From NCBI GenBank assembly GCA_965652645.1, contig CBFGXE010000049.1, forward strand, positions 1 through 17,733: a DNA stretch of 17,733 nt. Direction: 5' to 3'. This stretch comes from ZC4RG30 sp965652645. GTDB taxonomy: Bacteria > Pseudomonadota > Gammaproteobacteria > Steroidobacterales > Steroidobacteraceae. Within the stretch, counting starts at the first letter, position 1. Each line of letters starts with the position of its first letter. The position numbers and the translations under genes were made by a program. Below the pieces are notes generated by a model, which did no database searches, was not told where the DNA came from, and saw only the letters and a program-made list of their open reading frames with translations. Positions 14,731 through 17,733 of this stretch are shown here, in pieces.

Positions 14731-15061
14731 TGTCCAGGTCGTCCTGGCGTGAGCGACGCGCGCGCACGCGCGAGCGCAGGTGTGATTGTGCTGTGAGGTC
14801 GGTGGCCGGATCGGCAAGGTGGTTGAAGGGTTCCAGCAGGTCGTAGACCCAGAGCAGGGCAACCAGGACGCTGGCGCTGACACCCGGCTTGCCGGCCTCG
14901 GCGTCACTGACGGCGCGCGGGCCGGTGCCGATGCGGCGGGAAACATCTTCGATGGTGAGGTTGCGGGCGAGTCGGGCGGCGCGCAGGCGAGTGCCCAGGT
15001 CGCGCAGGGCGGCGGCGACCGGGAGGGGCGGGGCGGCGGTCAGGGCGTTCTTGCGAGCCAT
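14720..15061 (-). CDS. hipB: HipB-like XRE antitoxin/regulator (module 2)
   Basis: A 113-residue XRE-family protein. The helix-turn-helix runs about residues 22-65 (LGTRLRAARLARNLTIEDVS, then RRIGTGPRAVSDAEAG). A helical dimerisation segment follows, and a basic, disordered-looking tail ends RRSRQDDLDNDF. It precedes hipA in the canonical order, with an 11-bp overlap. No Shine-Dalgarno precedes the ATG at 15061. Instead a TATAAA hexamer lies 6 bases upstream inside a 12-bp palindrome, so the mRNA may be leaderless and self-repressed. It shares little visible sequence with the module 1 antitoxin, suggesting the two pairs are not recent duplicates. Confidence 0.87.
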   Translation of the reverse strand: MARKNALTAAPPLPVAAALRDLGTRLRAARLARNLTIEDVSRRIGTGPRAVSDAEAGKPGVSASVLVALLWVYDLLEPFNHLADPATDLTAQSHLRSRVRARRSRQDDLDNDF

Positions 15062-15063
15062 AC

Positions 15064-15075
15064 GCTATTTATAGC
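15064..15075 (-). promoter_or_regulatory. Palindrome over the -10 of hipB-hipA module 2
   Basis: GCTATTTATAGC (plus strand) is a perfect 5-bp inverted repeat around TT. On the minus strand it contains TATAAA (15072-15067), 6 bases from the hipB ATG at 15061. A repressor bound here would block transcription start. No convincing -35 is visible. Confidence 0.45.
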
Positions 15076-15167
15076 ACGGAAAATACTCTAAGACGCAGTA
15101 AACCGCGTATCACTGACCGTTCTGCCAGATGCGCAGCGTCACCAATTACCAACGGTCGCGAAGGTAG

Positions 15168-15197
15168 ATCATCCACCACATGGATGATTATCATCCA
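15168..15197 (+). promoter_or_regulatory. ATCATCCA repeats and -10-like site before the ATPase gene
   Basis: ATCATCCA (15168-15175) and TGGATGAT (15181-15188) form a perfect 8-bp inverted repeat. A third copy, ATCATCCA (15190-15197), repeats directly. TATCAT (15189-15194) is a good -10 hexamer 7 bases before the ATG at 15202. The core CATCC-N7-GGATG resembles the TATCC-N8-GGATA operators I recall for E. coli HipB, which may be coincidence. Confidence 0.4.
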
Positions 15198-15201
15198 CGC
15201 C

Positions 15202-16419
15202 ATGAAAACCCTCCCCCGCCTCGTGGAACCCGCCCTCGCCGACAGGCTGCGCGTCATGCCCGCCGTGGTCATCACCGGCGCGCGCCAGACCGGCAAGAGC
15301 ACCCTGGCCGGGGAGCGCGTGGCCGGTGCCCGCCGCTATGCCACCCTCGACGATCTCGACGTGCTCGATGCAGCCCGCCGCGACCCGGAAGCCCTGGTAG
15401 GTGGCAACGACCCCGTGACGCTGGACGAAGTGCAGCGCGCCCCCGAAATCCTCCCCGCAGTGAAGCGCGCCATCGACCGCAGGCGACGTCCCGGCCGCTT
15501 CCTGCTCACCGGCTCGGCCAACCTGCTGCTCATGCGACAGGTGTCCGAGTCGCTGGCGGGCCGCGCCAGCTATCTCACCCTGTGGCCCATGACCCGCCGC
15601 GAGCAACTTGGCATGGGGCAGGGCGGCCGATGGGAGGCGCTGATCGCCGCCCGCGACGAGGATTGGCTGGACCTCCTCAAGGATGACGACACGGATCAGG
15701 AAGACTGGACCGCGCTGGCGCGCCGGGGTGGTTTTCCCACCCCGGCGCTGGAGCTGGACAGCGCGAAGGACCGCGCCATCTGGTTCGACGGCTACATCCG
15801 CACCTGGCTCGAGCGCGACTTGCAGCACCTCGCCTCCATCAGCGCCCTGCCGGACTTCCGCCGCCTGATGCGCGCCGCCTGCCTGCGCGTTGGGCAGCTC
15901 GTCAACCAGACGGAACTCGGCCGCGATGCGGCGCTCCCGCAGGCCACGGTGCATCGCTGGCTCAACCTGCTCGAGACTTCCCACCTGCTCGTGCGACTTC
16001 CGGCCTATGCCGTGAACCGCACCAAGCGGCTGATCAAGGCGCCCAAGCTCTACTGGGGTGATACGGGCGTGGCCTTGCACCTGGCGGAACACGAGCAGCC
16101 CACTGGTGCCTGCCTGGAGAACCTCGTACTGCACGACCTCTGCGCCTGGCGCGATGCCAGGAGCGAGCGTGCGGAAATCGGCTACTGGCGTACCGCCAGT
16201 GGAGAGGAGGTGGACTTCGTCATCGAAGTCGCGGGCAAGCTGCTGCCGGTGGAGATCAAGGCCACCGCGCGACCGCGGCTGGGCGATGCCAGGCACCTGC
16301 GCAGCTTCCGCGCCGAGTACGGCAAGAGCGCTCGCGCGGCGCTGCTGCTGCATACCGGCAACACGATCGAGTGGCTGGCGCCGGATGTGCTGGCGGCGCC
16401 GTGGTGGAGGGTGCTGTGA
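15202..16419 (+). CDS. AAA-type ATPase, DUF4143 family
   Basis: A 405-residue ATPase of the large, poorly characterised AAA/DUF4143 group. Walker A is GARQTGKST (26-34, Lys32), Walker B is VTLDE (Asp75-Glu76), and the sensor-like LTGSANLLLM and SLAGRASYLTLWPMTRRE are typical. After a winged-helix-like middle (DAALPQATVHRWLNLLETSH), the C-terminal DUF4143 part has GDTGVALHL. It then has a PD-(D/E)xK-like nuclease-fold signature, GEEVDFVIE with Asp338 and VEIKAT with Glu351/Lys353. Nuclease activity is not established for the family. Such genes are scattered in genomes, often beside toxin-antitoxin loci. The start at 15202 fits the family N-terminus and the -10 position. An in-frame ATG at 15184 would lie within the inverted repeat. 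It is divergent from hipB module 2 and upstream of the Fic gene. Confidence 0.88.
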   Translation: MKTLPRLVEPALADRLRVMPAVVITGARQTGKSTLAGERVAGARRYATLDDLDVLDAARRDPEALVGGNDPVTLDEVQRAPEILPAVKRAIDRRRRPGRFLLTGSANLLLMRQVSESLAGRASYLTLWPMTRREQLGMGQGGRWEALIAARDEDWLDLLKDDDTDQEDWTALARRGGFPTPALELDSAKDRAIWFDGYIRTWLERDLQHLASISALPDFRRLMRAACLRVGQLVNQTELGRDAALPQATVHRWLNLLETSHLLVRLPAYAVNRTKRLIKAPKLYWGDTGVALHLAEHEQPTGACLENLVLHDLCAWRDARSERAEIGYWRTASGEEVDFVIEVAGKLLPVEIKATARPRLGDARHLRSFRAEYGKSARAALLLHTGNTIEWLAPDVLAAPWWRVL

Positions 16420-16468
16420 AATCAGGACGCCGATATCGCAGCCCCTTGCTCCGATGCCTCGGCATCTC

Positions 16469-16497
16469 TTGACGCGCATGGGCGGGAACGTTATTAA
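16469..16497 (+). promoter_or_regulatory. Sigma70-type promoter of the Fic gene
   Basis: TTGACG (16469-16474, five of six consensus) and TATTAA (16492-16497) are separated by 17 bases, in an AT-rich stretch unusual for this window. Transcription would start near 16504, giving a leader of about 58 bases before the Fic ATG. Confidence 0.6.
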
Positions 16498-16539
16498 ACA
16501 AAACGCCATATTTATTTAATACACTACGGCGTTATTAAA
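16489..16539 (+). repeat. Repeats over the Fic promoter (candidate operator)
   Basis: CGTTATTAAA occurs twice as a direct repeat (16489-16498 and 16530-16539), 41 bases apart, about four helical turns. AACGCC (16502-16507) and GGCGTT (16528-16533) form an inverted repeat between and across them. The first copy covers the -10. The winged-helix domain at the end of the Fic protein is a candidate binder. Confidence 0.5.
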
Positions 16540-16561
16540 GCTGACTTAAGCAGGAGTCGCG

Positions 16562-17722
16562 ATGCAAAGGGGGCCCTCCGGGCGTTACGAGGTGACAACC
16601 ACCGGCGGAGAACCGGTCCGCGCCTTCGTGCCCGCTCCGCTGCCTCCCGATCCGCCCATTGACCTGAACGGTGCCCGGCAAAGGCTTCTGGAACAGGCGA
16701 CCCTGGCATGCGGCCGCCTCGACGGCGTCTCCGCGCTCCTGCCCGATCCGGACCTCTTTCTCTACGCCTACATTCGTCGCGAAGCGGTGCTGTCCTCGCA
16801 GATAGAGGGCACGCAGTCCTCCCTCTCCGACCTGCTGCTCTTTGAGCTGGACGAAGCACCGGGCGTGCCCTTCGACGATGTGGTCGAGGTATCCAACTAC
16901 GTGGCCGCGCTGGAGCACGGCCTGGCGCTGTTGCGCGAGGACCTGCCCATTTCCAGCCGCCTGCTGCGCGAGATCCACGCCCGGCTGCTGGCGCGCGGGC
17001 GGGGAGCTGACAAGCAGCCCGGCGAGTTCCGCCGTTCCCAGAACTGGATCGGCGGCACCCGGCCCGGAAATGCGCACTTCGTGCCACCGCCACCCGCCGC
17101 GGTTGCCGATGCCATGAGCGATCTGGAGCGCTTCATCCACCAGGACCATCCGCCGCCGACGCTGGTGACGGCGGCGCTCTCCCACGTGCAATTCGAAACC
17201 ATCCATCCCTTCCTCGACGGCAACGGCCGCGTCGGGCGGCTGCTGATTGTCCTGCTGCTGCACCAGGACAAGGTCCTGCGCCAGCCGCTGCTCTACCTCA
17301 GCCTTTACCTCAAACAACACCGGGACGAGTATTACCGGCTGCTCGACAGCGTGCGCCGCGATGGCGACTGGGAAGCATGGCTGGATTTCTTCCTCCAGGG
17401 CGTTGTCGCCACGGCCGGAGGCGCGGTGGATACCGCCCATCGGCTGCTCGGGATGTTCCGCAGGGATGAGCAGCGGCTGGCAACGGGTGGGCGCGGCACT
17501 GCCAGTGCATTGCGCATCTATGCGGTGCTGCGCGACAGGCCGGCGGCAACCATCCAGATCCTCGCCGAACGTGCGGGTGTGTCATTTCCAACCGCTTCGA
17601 AGGCCGTCGACGTGCTGACTGGCGAAGGATTAGTCAGGGAGCTGACGGGCGGAAAGAGGAACCGGGTGTTTGCCTATGATGAGTACCTGAAGATACTCAA
17701 TGAGGGGACCGAGCCGCTTTGA
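16562..17722 (+). CDS. Fic-family protein with C-terminal winged helix
   Basis: A 386-residue protein. The N-terminal Fic_N-like region carries the inhibitory motif SSQIEG (78-83), matching S/TxxxE-G/N with Glu82, which places it in the self-inhibited class. The Fic core has the complete active motif HPFLDGNGRVGRLL (215-228), with His215 as the catalytic base and Asp219 for metal, so it should transfer AMP (or a similar group) from a nucleotide to protein hydroxyls. A C-terminal winged-helix domain (about 318-380, including LAERAGVSFPTASKAVDVLT) suggests DNA binding. This three-part layout is common in chromosomal Fic proteins; targets are unknown. AGGAG (16552-16556) stands 5 bases before the ATG. 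The last bases of the window (AAGAGGAG after the stop) look like a ribosome binding site for a following gene outside the window. Confidence 0.92.
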   Translation: MQRGPSGRYEVTTTGGEPVRAFVPAPLPPDPPIDLNGARQRLLEQATLACGRLDGVSALLPDPDLFLYAYIRREAVLSSQIEGTQSSLSDLLLFELDEAPGVPFDDVVEVSNYVAALEHGLALLREDLPISSRLLREIHARLLARGRGADKQPGEFRRSQNWIGGTRPGNAHFVPPPPAAVADAMSDLERFIHQDHPPPTLVTAALSHVQFETIHPFLDGNGRVGRLLIVLLLHQDKVLRQPLLYLSLYLKQHRDEYYRLLDSVRRDGDWEAWLDFFLQGVVATAGGAVDTAHRLLGMFRRDEQRLATGGRGTASALRIYAVLRDRPAATIQILAERAGVSFPTASKAVDVLTGEGLVRELTGGKRNRVFAYDEYLKILNEGTEPL

Positions 17723-17733
17723 GCAAGAGGAGT

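Noticed and set aside
13477..14946. HipA module 2 starting at 14946
   Set aside because: The extra 72 residues overlap the antitoxin gene in another frame and are Pro/Arg/Ala-rich. The ATG at 14730 fits the family start.
15169..16509. Long open frame opposite the ATPase gene
   Set aside because: The plus-strand protein has Walker A and B and DUF4143 motifs; the opposite frame has none and runs across the Fic promoter.

Overview
The window looks like chromosomal DNA of a GC-rich gammaproteobacterium, perhaps near the Xanthomonadales, Nevskiales or Steroidobacteraceae. The base composition, C/G-ending codons, a divergent TonB-dependent-receptor-like protein, a YbhB-type secreted protein and several mRNAs that appear leaderless all fit. 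The lineage is an inference. No rRNA, tRNA, transposase, integrase or CRISPR array was seen.

Left part (1-4781), housekeeping-like. A glycine-rich RRM RNA-binding protein is followed by a strong terminator and two small conserved-looking proteins of unknown function. Next come a secreted PEBP/YbhB-like protein with Gly/Pro-rich tails, a convergent three-histidine-box membrane fatty acid desaturase, and a DHA2-family drug/H+ antiporter.

Middle part (4790-8220), the most unusual stretch. A 966-residue TonB-dependent-receptor-like outer membrane protein carries a long Gly-Pro repeat within its barrel region. Divergent from it lies a 22-codon ORF behind a Shine-Dalgarno sequence that matches the 16S 3' tail over 14 nt. 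The ORF sits inside a perfect 13-bp long-range inverted repeat (7949-7961 with 8138-8150) and is followed by small hairpins and a strong terminator. No RiPP-modifying enzyme or reverse transcriptase is visible, so this is best described as a candidate structured RNA or peptide-coding transcript of unknown function.

Right part (8238-17733), rich in toxin-antitoxin-like genes. A HipA kinase and HipB regulator in reversed order (toxin first) are apparently co-transcribed with a GST-like gene. A periplasm-facing M16 lipoprotein peptidase follows. A second, different HipB-HipA pair in the usual order converges on the peptidase gene with a 1-bp gap. Divergent from it are an AAA ATPase of the DUF4143 type and a Fic AMP-transferase-like protein with its own promoter and repeats. 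Three genes here (M16, the second hipB and the ATPase) have a -10-like hexamer 6-7 nt before the ATG and no Shine-Dalgarno sequence, which suggests leaderless mRNAs. Palindromes over the promoters of both hip operons and the Fic gene suggest autoregulation.
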